Notes under the pieces: generated by a model
What the model saw: the letters and a program-made list of their open reading frames with translations, nothing else
Database searches by the model: none
What the model was told of the DNA's origin: nothing
Assembly: GCF_001542415.1 (NCBI RefSeq)
Contig: NZ_LNCU01000116.1
Location: 1 to 58,751 of the forward strand
Direction: 5' to 3'
From: Bradyrhizobium macuxiense
GTDB lineage: Bacteria; Pseudomonadota; Alphaproteobacteria; Rhizobiales; Xanthobacteraceae
Length of the DNA stretch: 58,751 nt
Shown here: one piece after another, positions 1 to 8,133 of the stretch
Position numbering within the stretch: the stretch's first letter is position 1
Layout: each line of letters opens with the position of its first letter
Made by a program: the position numbers and the translations under genes

Positions 1-44
1 ATAAGTCGGCCCAAGGATCAATGCGCCCTTGGAGGATTTTCAAA

Positions 45-371
45 ATGGATAACAAAGAACGGCTGATCGACGAGTTCGGAGAACTGCTCGCCGATCTCGC
101 AGATGATACGACTAGCAGGCTGCTCGAATACTCTCACGAGGACCGCGCAGAGATCGCCGTTCAGATGGTTGCAGAGGCCGACTTGGCTTTCGCAGCTTGG
201 TTCGATGACGAGGATACCTTTCACACAATCCCGCTCAAGGGCAGCGATTTAGCTCGCAGCATCATTGTAGACGGCAATCTGAAAGCGGCGGAAGAGCTGC
301 ACATTGCCTGTATCCCGGCAATCAATCCGATGGGCGCTAAGCTTCTCATCGAGGCAACCCGTGATTTGTGA
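45..371 (+). CDS. Hypothetical acidic protein, 108 aa
   Basis: I do not recognise this protein. The reading frame is open from further upstream, but the ATG used here is preceded by a GGAGG ribosome binding site about nine bases away, so it is the best start. The product is acidic and probably helical, with no signal peptide or membrane segment. It sits directly upstream of another small unknown gene and a large serine recombinase, all on the same strand, which suggests an accessory (mobile) module. Its codon use looks less GC-biased than the chromosomal genes further right. Function unknown. Confidence 0.6.
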   Translation: MDNKERLIDEFGELLADLADDTTSRLLEYSHEDRAEIAVQMVAEADLAFAAWFDDEDTFHTIPLKGSDLARSIIVDGNLKAAEELHIACIPAINPMGAKLLIEATRDL

Positions 372-394
372 GAATTGCGGGCGGGGGTGGTAGA

Positions 395-559
395 ATGACC
401 GCACTCGTCCTGCACTTCTGCAAAACAGAACCTCCGGCAGAGCTGCTGTCCTACGTCAGGGAGCTGGCGAGGCGCTTGGCGCGGGAGGATTCAAAACATG
501 AGTCAGTCCAGCCGGTTACCGCCGACTTGCTGAAAGCTCCGGTAGTCGCCAAATCTTAG
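395..559 (+). CDS. Small hypothetical protein upstream of recombinase, 54 aa
   Basis: This short frame starts at an ATG preceded by a purine-rich GGGGGTGG stretch. The product is a soluble helical protein with no recognised domain. It lies 23 bases after the previous gene and 28 bases before the serine recombinase, so the three are probably co-transcribed. A role as an accessory or directionality factor for the recombinase is possible from position alone, but nothing in the sequence shows it. Confidence 0.45.
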   Translation: MTALVLHFCKTEPPAELLSYVRELARRLAREDSKHESVQPVTADLLKAPVVAKS

Positions 560-587
560 GGGTTCAAACAAACCCCATGAGGAGACC

Positions 588-2207
588 ATGAGAGCCGTTG
601 TTTATGCCCGATTTAGCTCCGATCGCCAGCGCGATCGATCCATCGAGGATCAGATATCATTATGCCGTACCATTGCCGAACGCGAGAACCTGCAAGTAAT
701 CGAGGTTTTCGAGGATCGCGCCATCAGCGGTAGCAAGGCCGATCGTCCGGGCTTTGTCAGGCTCATGCAAGCCGCCAAGGCTCGGCAGTTCGATGTGCTG
801 GTCGTCGAGGATCAGGACAGGCTCACGCGTAGCCAGAGCGACTTTCATGCCTGTCGCGAAGCGCTTGGATATCTTGGCATCAAGCTGCTGACCGCCAACG
901 GCGGCTATGTTGATCGGCTCAGCGGGTCGGTCAAAGCGATCATGAACGAGTTATTTTTGACCGGCCTCGCCGATCACACAAGGCGCGGACAGTTCGGTGT
1001 TGTCGCCGATGGCCGTCATGCGGGCGGTGTGGTGAACTACGGCTATCGGTCTACCGGTGAACGCGGCATCCTGCAAATTGACGAGGCGGAGGCGGAGATC
1101 GTGCGTTCGATCTATGCCGACTTCGCCGCTGGCCAGTCGGCGCTACAGATTGCGAACGCGCTGAATAAGCGCGGTGTGCCAGCGCCGCGCGGCAAGCTGT
1201 GGAGCGCAAGCCAATTGAGCGGAAGGAAGTCCAGAGAGAACGGAATTTTGGGCAATCCGATCTATAGCGGCCAGATGGTTTGGAACCGGACTACCAAGAC
1301 CGCCGATCGCAATCCGGAGACTGGCCGTCGTGGCACGATCGTCAATGACCGCAGTGAGTGGAAACGGAAGGAAGTCCCGCATTTGAGGATCGTTAGCGAC
1401 GACTTGTTCGATCGCGTGCAGTCGCTCAGGGTAAGGCGTAACAACAATGATCCGCGTTCCGGTGCTGGCGCTATGGCTGGAGCTAGGGCGGCTCGGAAGC
1501 CGCGTCATGTCCTGAGCGGACTGATCAAGTGTGCAGCCTGCGGCGCTGGCCTGCAGTCCATTGGATTACATGGCGGTCGTGCGAGACTCCAGTGCAGCAG
1601 CCATCGTGAGAATGGTAGCTGTCCAAACGCGCGGATCATTTACCTCGATAGCCTTCTGGCGAAGGTTTCGGCTGGCCTCCGTGAGCACTTGGCTAACCCG
1701 ACGCTGATCAATGCATTCGTAGCTACCTACAACGAAGAGCGTCGGCGGCTGTCGGCGGCTGCTACCAGCGCAAGGCCAGCCATGGAACGGCGGCTTACGG
1801 ATATCGACCGGGAATGCGCCAATCTCGTCGAGGCGATCAAGGCCGGTGGATCAGCGGTATCGGTGATCGTGACAGCATTGCAAGGGCTCGAAGCCGAGAA
1901 AGACAAGCTCTCTTCCGAGTTGGCTTCGATGCAGGCTGACAACGTGATCGCGTTGCTGCCGTCCGCCGTCCAGCGCTATCGGCGGGTGCTTGATCAGCTT
2001 GGCGACGAGCTTGGCCGGGCCGGGCCGGAAGAGATCACGGTCCTGAGGAACTTGATCTCCGGTGTTACGGTCGATGTCGGTGACGACGGTTCCCTGAACC
2101 TCGATGTAAGGGGAAGGATCGCTCATCTCTGTTGTGGGTCTATGTCAACACCGGGTGCCGATCGCACCCATGGGGCCCTGAGCAATGAAAAAAAGCACAG
2201 GGGGTAG
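588..2207 (+). CDS. Large serine recombinase (site-specific integrase)
   Basis: The 539-residue product has the layout of a large serine recombinase. An N-terminal resolvase catalytic domain (about 1-145) carries YARFSSD, with Ser10 the expected nucleophile, followed by conserved arginines. A recombinase DNA-binding domain (about 150-280) follows, then a zinc ribbon near 315-355 with paired Cys motifs CAAC and CSSHRENGSC, and a coiled-coil region from about 385 to 440. Enzymes of this family integrate and excise phages and integrative elements by a phosphoserine mechanism. The window starts inside the putative element, so its other end and the att sites cannot be defined. The ATG at 588 follows GAGGAGACC. 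Confidence 0.93.
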   Translation: MRAVVYARFSSDRQRDRSIEDQISLCRTIAERENLQVIEVFEDRAISGSKADRPGFVRLMQAAKARQFDVLVVEDQDRLTRSQSDFHACREALGYLGIKLLTANGGYVDRLSGSVKAIMNELFLTGLADHTRRGQFGVVADGRHAGGVVNYGYRSTGERGILQIDEAEAEIVRSIYADFAAGQSALQIANALNKRGVPAPRGKLWSASQLSGRKSRENGILGNPIYSGQMVWNRTTKTADRNPETGRRGTIVNDRSEWKRKEVPHLRIVSDDLFDRVQSLRVRRNNNDPRSGAGAMAGARAARKPRHVLSGLIKCAACGAGLQSIGLHGGRARLQCSSHRENGSCPNARIIYLDSLLAKVSAGLREHLANPTLINAFVATYNEERRRLSAAATSARPAMERRLTDIDRECANLVEAIKAGGSAVSVIVTALQGLEAEKDKLSSELASMQADNVIALLPSAVQRYRRVLDQLGDELGRAGPEEITVLRNLISGVTVDVGDDGSLNLDVRGRIAHLCCGSMSTPGADRTHGALSNEKKHRG

Positions 2208-2404
2208 GACCACAGGTGTAACCGGAGCAACCCCGGCTTTCCCTGCGCGATGGCGAGGACTTGACGGGTTTTGCTGAGTTGCCCGTCGGGCGAGCGGCGT
2301 GGATGACCATCTGCGACATAACCTCTCAGTTATCACTGGCGGCTGCTCGGTCCCCGACGGGGCCTGCGCAAAAATGCACTAAGAGCGCTGTTCACATTTT
2401 TGGG

Positions 2405-2461
2405 TTGACTCATCCATAGCTGAGCAGTTATATGTTAATCCATAGCCAGCGGGTTATGGAT
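2405..2461 (+). promoter_or_regulatory. Promoter and tandem operators of arsR/AHSA1 pair 1
   Basis: A -35-like TTGACT (2405-2410) and a -10-like TATATG (2429-2434) are separated by 18 bases. Two copies of an interrupted palindrome lie here 26 bases apart. The downstream copy is perfect: ATCCATA at 2438-2444 and TATGGAT at 2455-2461 with a 10-base spacer. The upstream copy has ATCCATA at 2412-2418 and a degenerate right arm, TATATGT, at 2429-2435. The downstream copy reaches to within two bases of the ArsR start codon. The layout suggests an autoregulated repressor; which protein binds is inferred. Confidence 0.65.
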
Positions 2462-2463
2462 CA

Positions 2464-2787
2464 ATGTCTGAAGCTCACGATGTGCTGTTCAGAACGCTCG
2501 CCGATCCAACGCGGCGGGCCATTTTCGAACGGCTGTGCCGCAATGGAGAGCAGACGGTTGGGGCTCTGACCCTGCACGCCGGAATCTCGCAGCCGGCGGT
2601 CTCGAAACATCTCGGCGTGCTGAAGCAGGCCGGGCTGGTGCGCGACCGCCATGAGGGACGCCAGACGCACTACAGCGCGCAGCTCGGTGCCCTGTCCCCA
2701 TTGATCGACTGGACCAGCCAGATGGCCGGCTTCTGGCAGAACCGGTTCGACGACCTCGAAGATCTCCTCAAAAGGATGGACCAATGA
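2464..2787 (+). CDS. ArsR-family winged-helix transcriptional regulator
   Basis: The 107-residue protein is a compact winged-helix repressor of the ArsR/SmtB superfamily. It shows the family signature LADPTRRAIFERL near the N terminus and the recognition helix region SQPAVSKHLGVLKQAGLV. It lacks the CVC metal site, so it is probably not a classical metal sensor. It belongs to the subgroup paired with SRPBCC/AHSA1 proteins; its stop overlaps the next gene (ATGA). The tandem palindrome ending two bases before the start suggests self-repression. A paralogous pair lies at 33376-34145. Confidence 0.9.
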   Translation: MSEAHDVLFRTLADPTRRAIFERLCRNGEQTVGALTLHAGISQPAVSKHLGVLKQAGLVRDRHEGRQTHYSAQLGALSPLIDWTSQMAGFWQNRFDDLEDLLKRMDQ

Positions 2788-3212
2788 CCATGCCGACCGA
2801 AACGCGCTCCGTGATTGTCGAACGCGACATTTCCCATCCGCCGGAAAAGCTCTGGCGCGCCCTCACGCAACCTCATCTGATCGAGGAGTGGCTCATGAAG
2901 AACGACTTCAAGCCCGTGGTCGGGCACAGCTTCAACCTGCGCGGCGACTGGGGCGGCGTGCTGGATTGCAAGGTGCTGGCCGTCGAGCCGAACAAGACGC
3001 TGTCCTACACCTGGAATTTTGCGAACCCCGATCCGGCCTTCAATCTCGAGAGCGTGGTGACCTTCACGCTGACGCCGACGGCCGCCGGCACCCATCTGCG
3101 CGTCGAGCAGACGGGCTTCCAGCCGCATCAGAAGCAGGCCTATGGCGGCGCTCACGCCGGGTGGAAGCAGTTCCTCGAAAAGCTCGGCGAGGTCCTGGCG
3201 CGGGAGGGCTGA
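2784..3212 (+). CDS. SRPBCC / AHSA1 domain protein
   Basis: The 142-residue product is a single START-like SRPBCC domain of the AHSA1 (activator of Hsp90 ATPase homologue 1-like) family. Recognisable segments are the N-terminal PPEKLWRALTQPHLIEEWL motif and the C-terminal helix HAGWKQFLEKLGEVL. Such proteins form a deep hydrophobic cavity and often accompany an ArsR repressor; the ligand is unknown. The gene overlaps the ArsR gene by four bases, so translation is probably coupled. An alternative start lies two codons downstream (MPTETRS). Confidence 0.88.
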   Translation: MTMPTETRSVIVERDISHPPEKLWRALTQPHLIEEWLMKNDFKPVVGHSFNLRGDWGGVLDCKVLAVEPNKTLSYTWNFANPDPAFNLESVVTFTLTPTAAGTHLRVEQTGFQPHQKQAYGGAHAGWKQFLEKLGEVLAREG

Positions 3213-3286
3213 CCTCGGTCGCGAGGCGATTCGCTCGTTCGGACTGGCTCGTCTCGGGGCAGAACTTGTACGCACGGCTCTACCCC

Positions 3287-3374
3287 CGTCATTGCGAGCG
3301 AAGCGAAGCAATCCATCGTGCCGCGCACGCGGATGTATGGATTGCTTCGTCGCTATCGCTCCTCGCAATGACGG
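3287..3374. repeat. Dispersed intergenic palindrome, family A copy 1
   Basis: An imperfect long inverted repeat begins CGTCATTGCGAG and ends CTCGCAATGACG, with an inner pair AAGCAATCCAT and ATGGATTGCTT. Related copies are at 37787-37894 and 51759-51845. It lies between the AHSA1 gene and a small membrane protein gene and contains no plausible gene of its own; spurious reading frames cross it. It resembles the dispersed hairpin repeats common between genes in Bradyrhizobium-type genomes. Confidence 0.8.
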
Positions 3375-3408
3375 AATCGCATGTTTTCACATCAGCAGGA
3401 GGTTTCAC

Positions 3409-3645
3409 TTGAACTGGAACAACTGGATTCGGCAGTTTCACCGCTGGCTGTCGATCGCCTTCACCGTGGCCGTCATCATCAACATCGCCGCCATGATCAA
3501 GCAGGAGCAAGCCCTCTGGATCGGACTGCTGGCGCTGTTCCCGCTCATCTTCCTCCTGATTAGCGGCCTGTATCTGTTCGCGCTGCCCTATGCCGCGAGG
3601 TGGCGCGGCGGATACGCCGCCGGCGGACGAGTGCTCACCGAATAG
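3409..3645 (+). CDS. Small two-helix inner membrane protein, TTG start
   Basis: The 78-residue product has two hydrophobic segments (about residues 14-30 and 36-60), a short loop between them and a basic C terminus (ARWRGG), so it is an integral membrane protein. The start is a TTG preceded by a strong AGGAGG at ideal spacing. The in-frame ATG further upstream would force translation through the palindromic repeat and is rejected. It follows the ArsR/AHSA1 pair but is separated from it by the repeat. Function unknown. Confidence 0.65.
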   Translation: MNWNNWIRQFHRWLSIAFTVAVIINIAAMIKQEQALWIGLLALFPLIFLLISGLYLFALPYAARWRGGYAAGGRVLTE

Positions 3646-3766
3646 CGGTACGACATCGAGGGTGGCGGTGGAGATCGCAAAGGCGACGCCACCGCTTCTA
3701 TTTTTTACCTCGACCCCGGCATGACCGTTGTGGTTCGATGACGAGTGGCCACAACGCGAGGCATCA

Positions 3767-4198
3767 ATGACTCCATCGGAACGTATCGACCGGATGATCG
3801 CAGACCTGACCGACTGGCGCGGCAAGACGTTTGTCAGCATGCGCAAGGCCATCCTCGCGGCCGACCCCGCGATCACGGAGGATTGGAAGTGGATGGGGAG
3901 CCCGGTGTGGTATCGCGACGGCATCATTGCGGTCGCCAATGCCCACAAGGGCAAGGTGAAGCTGACCTTCATGTACGGCGCAAGTCTTCCCGATCCCGAC
4001 AAACTGTTCAACGCCGGACTTGAGGGCAACGCAAGGCGTGCGATCGATTGGCTCGAAGGCGACAAGATCAACGACCGCGCTCTGAAGAATTTGATCAGGG
4101 CCGCGATCGAGTTCAATCAGGCGAAATCGAAGAGGCCGGCGAAGAAGGCGGCGACTGCGCCGGCACGCGCGACTGCGAAGAAGAGCAAGAGCGCGTGA
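3767..4198 (+). CDS. DUF1801 domain protein (YdhG/YjbR-like fold)
   Basis: The 143-residue protein has the DUF1801 pattern: a helical N terminus (PSERIDRMIADL), the DWKWMGSPVWYRDGIIAVANAHKGKVKLTFMYGA core with conserved W and GSP, and a C-terminal helix. It ends in a lysine/alanine-rich tail resembling histone H1-like tails (KRPAKKAATAPARATAKKSK). The function of the family is not established. The ATG at 3767 is preferred; an upstream TTG at 3728 is possible but lacks a clear ribosome binding site. Confidence 0.85.
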   Translation: MTPSERIDRMIADLTDWRGKTFVSMRKAILAADPAITEDWKWMGSPVWYRDGIIAVANAHKGKVKLTFMYGASLPDPDKLFNAGLEGNARRAIDWLEGDKINDRALKNLIRAAIEFNQAKSKRPAKKAATAPARATAKKSKSA

Positions 4199-4293
4199 CG
4201 CGTTCGCCTGGCGAGGTGGCGCGGCAGTGAATGATCATTTCGCAGTGGTTGCGTTGAGCCTGCCGCTGAGCGCGCAATGATCGCGACGCGGCG

Positions 4294-4420
4294 CTAGGCC
4301 GCGACGTCGACGACCTGGCCGGCCTTGCCGGCGTTCTTCTGGAACTGCTGTTCGATCAGGTCCTTGATCTTCTGCTCGATGGCCGCGCTGATCCATCGCC
4401 GCGCGGTCAGCGTGCGCCGC
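4294..4420 (-). pseudogene. Possible 3' remnant of a lost gene
   Basis: On the minus strand an open stretch ends in a stop at 4294-4296 and encodes a helical tail with IEQKIKDLIEQQFQKNAGK and a QVVDVAA terminus. It looks protein-like (heptad pattern, low rare-codon use), but no credible start or upstream domain is visible before frame disruption near 4420. It could be the broken C terminus of a deleted gene, or chance. Confidence is low. Confidence 0.25.
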
Positions 4421-4438
4421 CGCTTGTGCCTTGGCCGG

Positions 4439-4732
4439 TCAGGCCATCGTGTGCACGATCACGGGACCCGCGACCGCCGAGGCTTGCCCGACCAGCAGCG
4501 GGCCGAGATTGTCGTCGATCCAGGCCAGCGCACGGCGGTTGGCCTCCTCGGCGCCGGCATGGTTGTTGAAGACGCTGATCGCAGTGACGGTGTCGTCGCC
4601 GGCATAGACCACGTAATAGGCCATGAAGCCTTCGACGTCGCTGATGATCGGGATCGCGCCTTCCTTGATCCGGCGCGCGAGTTCTTCGGCCGTGCCAGTC
4701 TTCGCCTTGGCCTGACGGATGGCGGCATACAT
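4439..4732 (-). CDS. Antibiotic-biosynthesis-monooxygenase-like small protein
   Basis: The 97-residue product begins MYAAIRQAKAKTG and has the beta-alpha-beta pattern of the dimeric alpha/beta barrel (ABM-like) superfamily, including the segment AYYVVYAGDDTVTAISVFNNHAGAEEANR. No catalytic residue can be assigned. The start follows GGGAGGAGGG, a very good ribosome binding site, so the longer upstream frame was rejected. It is transcribed in the same direction as the GrlR-like gene 99 bases upstream. The exact enzymatic role, if any, is unknown. Confidence 0.7.
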   Translation of the reverse strand: MYAAIRQAKAKTGTAEELARRIKEGAIPIISDVEGFMAYYVVYAGDDTVTAISVFNNHAGAEEANRRALAWIDDNLGPLLVGQASAVAGPVIVHTMA

Positions 4733-4831
4733 GGGACCCTCCTCCCTGCTGCATCGATCGGGGCTGCGCATCGCGCAGGCGCAATCGTACGCCTGCCCGG
4801 GCGGAGACGCCATCGGCATCAGGCTCGAGGA

Positions 4832-5269
4832 TCAGCCGAAACGCTTGCTCGCGAACGGATTGGTGCGGCGGTCGGCAGGCGGTTTTGGCAGCCGCGCCAC
4901 ATGGGTAGGCGCCAGCGTGGATTTCGGACCCGGCACGAGCGGCTGCTCCTCCTGCTGCAGGAACAGCGTCGCCTCGAAGCGCACGCCGGGCGCCTGCCTG
5001 GCCGTTCCCGAACAGACCGCGGTGGTGCCGTTGAACCTGCCGGTCAGCTCCGCCTCGACCTCGTCGCAGCCGAACACCGTGGTCGGACCGTCGGCAAATC
5101 GGCGCGTCGTCAAGGTCGCCGTGAAGCGGTCCTCGTCGAACTCATAGGATCCGCCATAGACGAATACGCAGTCGCCGCCGGAGATCCTGCCGTTTGCGAG
5201 GTGGACTATTCCGGTGCCTTCGCCGCGCGGCGTCCGGAACCACGCCGCATATTGACCGTCTCTGAGCAT
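4832..5269 (-). CDS. GrlR-like regulatory domain protein
   Basis: The 145-residue product starts MLRDGQYAAWF and carries a beta-rich, lipocalin-like domain: GTGIVHLANGRISGGD, then FVYGGSYE, then alternating strands with ELTGRFNGTTA. This matches the layout of GrlR-family proteins, named for the negative regulator of the LEE type III secretion system in enteropathogenic E. coli. In soil bacteria many paralogues occur with no known partner. A proline-rich, basic C-terminal extension (about 105-145) is atypical. The family assignment is from the pattern of conserved glycines and is moderately sure. Confidence 0.6.
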   Translation of the reverse strand: MLRDGQYAAWFRTPRGEGTGIVHLANGRISGGDCVFVYGGSYEFDEDRFTATLTTRRFADGPTTVFGCDEVEAELTGRFNGTTAVCSGTARQAPGVRFEATLFLQQEEQPLVPGPKSTLAPTHVARLPKPPADRRTNPFASKRFG

Positions 5270-5422
5270 GGTCGAACTGCAACCCCTGCGTGATCGTCTA
5301 GCTACGTTGCAATCGTGCAAACGGCTACTGCGCATTGTCACAAGGGTTAACGAACCAAGAAAGTGGTCGCGCAACTTGTCCGCGGCGTCTGATCCCGCTC
5401 GCGGTATCGGATTAGGGAAAGC

Positions 5423-5457
5423 CGCGGCCCTCGCCAGGGGAGCTAGCGAGGGCCGCG
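5423..5457 (-). terminator. Probable terminator downstream of flgFGAH
   Basis: A perfect 12-base stem (CGCGGCCCTCGC at 5423-5434 pairing with 5446-5457) with an 11-base loop lies 58 bases after the flgH stop on the minus strand. The U-tract is weak (GCTTTCC), so it may be an attenuating hairpin or only an mRNA-stabilising 3' end. Confidence 0.55.
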
Positions 5458-5514
5458 TTGGTACACCGCGCCGCGCCTAGGTTCGCGACGAGATGTGGGA
5501 GCTCGTGAAAGAGG

Positions 5515-6267
5515 TCAGAACGGCAGCAGCACGTCCATCACCTGTTGACCGTAGCGCGGCTGCTGCACGTCGGTGATCTGGCCGCGGCCGCCATAGGCGA
5601 TGCGGGCCTGCGCGATCTTCGAGGAGTCGATGGTGTTGTCGCTCTGGATATCCTCCGGGCGTACGATACCGGCCACGATCAGCTCGCGGATTTCGTAATT
5701 GACGCGGATCTCCTGCTTGCCTTCGACCACGAGGTTGCCGTTCGGCAGCACCTGGGTGACGACGGCGGCGACGTTGGTTTGCAGGGCCTCCTGGCGGTTC
5801 ACCGATCCCTTGCCGTCGCTGTTGGACGATGAGTCGGTGGTGAGGAGGCGGCCGGGCAGCACCTTGTTCGCCTGCGTGATGGTCTGCGAGCCCAGGAAAT
5901 TGGTGATGCCGGAGTCTTCCGTGCTGGTGCGGCTGCGCTGCGTCTCGTTGGCGATCGCGGCCTTATCGGTGAAGTTCACCGTGATGGTCAGGATGTCGCC
6001 GACGCGCGAGGCGCGCTGGTCCTTGAAGAAGGCCCGCGAGCCGCTTCGCCACAGCGAGTTCGGGCTGTAGGAGGCCACCTCAGGCTTCGGCATCGGCATC
6101 TGCACCGGCTTGTAGCCGGGTTGCGTGGTCGGGTTGTCGATCGCGGACAGCTTCGGCTGCTCGCCGATCTGCGAGAGTCGGTCGATCGACGAACAGCCGC
6201 TGGCGATTGCTCCGAGTGCGCACAGCGCACTGGTCAGGAGGAGGCGGTTGATACGGTACCGGGACAT
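5515..6267 (-). CDS. flgH: Flagellar L-ring protein FlgH (lipoprotein)
   Basis: FlgH forms the outer-membrane L ring around the flagellar rod. The 250-residue product has a lipoprotein signal peptide with lipobox ASGC (Cys25) and the typical FlgH core: SLWRSGSRAFFKDQRASRVGDILTI, a serine-rich segment, VNRQEALQTNVAAVVTQVLPNGNLVVEGKQEIRVNYE and the C-terminal ARIAYGGRGQITDVQQPRYGQQVMD. It is the last gene of the leftward flgF-flgG-flgA-flgH operon, five bases after flgA. Confidence 0.97.
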   Translation of the reverse strand: MSRYRINRLLLTSALCALGAIASGCSSIDRLSQIGEQPKLSAIDNPTTQPGYKPVQMPMPKPEVASYSPNSLWRSGSRAFFKDQRASRVGDILTITVNFTDKAAIANETQRSRTSTEDSGITNFLGSQTITQANKVLPGRLLTTDSSSNSDGKGSVNRQEALQTNVAAVVTQVLPNGNLVVEGKQEIRVNYEIRELIVAGIVRPEDIQSDNTIDSSKIAQARIAYGGRGQITDVQQPRYGQQVMDVLLPF

Positions 6268-6272
6268 GAACT

Positions 6273-7319
6273 TTACTCGGCGTTTGGAGCGGCTGAACTG
6301 AGCTTGACGGGAGCTGGAGTTGACGGGGTGGCATCGGAGACCGGCGCCGGGCGTGGGGTCGCAACCGTGATCGAGACCTCGCCGCGGCCGGTGACGACGC
6401 CTTGCAGGACGCGCTTGGACTGCAAGTTCATCACGCTGACGACGTCGCCTTCGGCACCGCCGTCCATCGCCTTGCCGCGGATCGTGAGATAGAGGCCGCC
6501 GTTCTGGTAGCTCAGCGTCACGTTCTGATCGCGGGTGACGAGGTCGGGCTTGGCCAGATCGGCGACGCGCAGCGCCCGGCCGGCGCCGAGCTGGCGGCGG
6601 GCCTGCATGCCGACGACGCTGTCGCGCACCGCGGCGTCGGTGCCGACCTCGACCTTCGGGCGGCGTTCGACCACCACGTCGGAGGCCTTCAACACATCGC
6701 CGCGTTCGACGCTGCGGGTCAGGATCGCGGCCTCGACGGTCTCGATCGCGGTTCCGGTGAAGCGCAGCTTCAGCGGCGCGGCGCCGGAGGCGTTGCCGAT
6801 CTCGAAGGTGACGTCGAAGCGCGTGCTGCGGGGGTCGTAGCGCACAGCGATCGGCTGCAGCGCGCCGGTGTTGGTGGCTTCGAGGCGGAGATCGCCGGGA
6901 TCGCGGTCGAAGGTTAGGGCGATGTCGGCGGCACTGCCGAGGCCGCGGCGGTGCGCCAGCGCGTGCGCCACCTGTTGCTCGATCTCCTTGTTGTCGATGG
7001 TGCGCGCCAGCCGCGTCACCGTGACCTCCTTGAGATCGCGGGTGTCGACGCCGATGATCTGGCGCGCGCGCAGCGTGTTCAGGACCTGCGTGACCGGCAG
7101 CGTGCCGGTGGTGCCGAGATCCGGCGCGCGGTAGATCGCGATGGTGGCGGCGCTGCCGGCATTGTCGACGAGGTCGCCGACCCGCACGATGTCGTCCGAG
7201 ACCGTCACGTTGGCGCGCAGTGTCGGCGGCGCGATGGCCTCGCTCTCGCTTTGCGCGATCGACGGCGTCACGGCGGCCACGAGCAGGGCGGCAGCGAGCA
7301 GGAGCGGGCGGGCGATCAT
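6273..7319 (-). CDS. flgA: FlgA, flagellar P-ring assembly chaperone
   Basis: FlgA is a periplasmic chaperone needed for P-ring (FlgI) polymerisation. The 348-residue product has an N-terminal signal peptide (cleavage near IAQS), a central region and a C-terminal SAF-like/ChapFlgA domain (about 195-325) with VERGDVLKASDVVVERRP and VVGMQARRQLGAGRALRVADL. It is longer than enterobacterial FlgA (about 220 residues) because of extra N-terminal and proline-rich C-terminal parts, as in many alphaproteobacteria. It lies 11 bases after flgG. Confidence 0.95.
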   Translation of the reverse strand: MIARPLLLAAALLVAAVTPSIAQSESEAIAPPTLRANVTVSDDIVRVGDLVDNAGSAATIAIYRAPDLGTTGTLPVTQVLNTLRARQIIGVDTRDLKEVTVTRLARTIDNKEIEQQVAHALAHRRGLGSAADIALTFDRDPGDLRLEATNTGALQPIAVRYDPRSTRFDVTFEIGNASGAAPLKLRFTGTAIETVEAAILTRSVERGDVLKASDVVVERRPKVEVGTDAAVRDSVVGMQARRQLGAGRALRVADLAKPDLVTRDQNVTLSYQNGGLYLTIRGKAMDGGAEGDVVSVMNLQSKRVLQGVVTGRGEVSITVATPRPAPVSDATPSTPAPVKLSSAAPNAE

Positions 7320-7330
7320 CGAAATTATCC

Positions 7331-8119
7331 TCAGCGGAACAGGTTGGAGGTCGACTGCATCATCTGGTCGGCCGCCGAGATCACCTTGGAGTTCATCTCG
7401 TAGGCACGCTGCGCGGCGATCAGGTTGGAGATTTCCGAGACCACCTCGACGTTTGCTTGTTCGAGGTTGCCCTGCTGCATGTCGCCATAGCCGTCGGTCG
7501 AGGCGATGCCGTCCTGCGGCTGGCCCGAGGCCGGCGTCTCCGTGAACAGGTTGTCGCCGATCGGGTTCAGGCCAGCCTTGTTGATGAAGCGCGTCAGGCC
7601 GATCTGGCCGATCGTGGTCGATGCGGTCTGGCCGGGCAGTGTCACCGAAACCTGGCCCTGCGTGTTGATGGTGATGCCGGAGGCGTTCTGCGGGATCGTG
7701 ATCGTCGGCTGCACCGGGTTGCCCTGGGCGTTGACGATACGGCCCTGGTTGTCCATCTGGAACGAACCGTCGCGGGTGTAGGTGAAGGTGCCGTCCGGCA
7801 TCAGGATCTTGAAGAAGCCTTCGCCGCGAACCGCGATGTCGAGATCGTTGCCGGTCGGCGACAGTGTGCCCTGGGTCATCATCCGCGGCGTGCCGACGGT
7901 CTTGACGCCGCCGCCGAGATCGATGCCCATCGGCAGGATCGTGTTCTGTTGCGAGGCCTGCGCGCCGACGCGACGCACATGGTCGTAGATCAGGTCCTGG
8001 AACGCGGCGCGTTGCTTCTTGTAACCGGTGGTCTGCAGGTTCGCGATGTTGTTGGAGATCACCTGGACGTTGAGTTCCTGGGCCGCCATTCCGGTCGCAG
8101 CGGTATAGAGTGCGCGCAT
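7331..8119 (-). CDS. flgG: Flagellar distal rod protein FlgG
   Basis: FlgG forms the distal rod of the flagellum. The 262-residue product has the N-terminal rod motif MRALYTAATGMAAQELNVQVISNNIANLQTTGYKKQRAAF, the central FlgE/F/G domain (GEGFFKILMPDGTFTYTRDGSFQ) and the C-terminal EQANVEVVSEISNLIAAQRAYEMNSKVI motif, at exactly the family length. Second gene of the leftward operon, 14 bases after flgF. Confidence 0.98.
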   Translation of the reverse strand: MRALYTAATGMAAQELNVQVISNNIANLQTTGYKKQRAAFQDLIYDHVRRVGAQASQQNTILPMGIDLGGGVKTVGTPRMMTQGTLSPTGNDLDIAVRGEGFFKILMPDGTFTYTRDGSFQMDNQGRIVNAQGNPVQPTITIPQNASGITINTQGQVSVTLPGQTASTTIGQIGLTRFINKAGLNPIGDNLFTETPASGQPQDGIASTDGYGDMQQGNLEQANVEVVSEISNLIAAQRAYEMNSKVISAADQMMQSTSNLFR

Positions 8120-8133
8120 GGGTCAGCCTCCGA

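Noticed and set aside
2208..2400. Attachment-site half next to the recombinase
   Set aside because: GC-rich short inverted repeats are present, but with the other element end outside the window no direct repeat can be shown.
3287..3374. Repeats considered as a CRISPR array or attachment sites
   Set aside because: The copies are far apart, palindromic and not separated by uniform spacers, so they are dispersed hairpin repeats.
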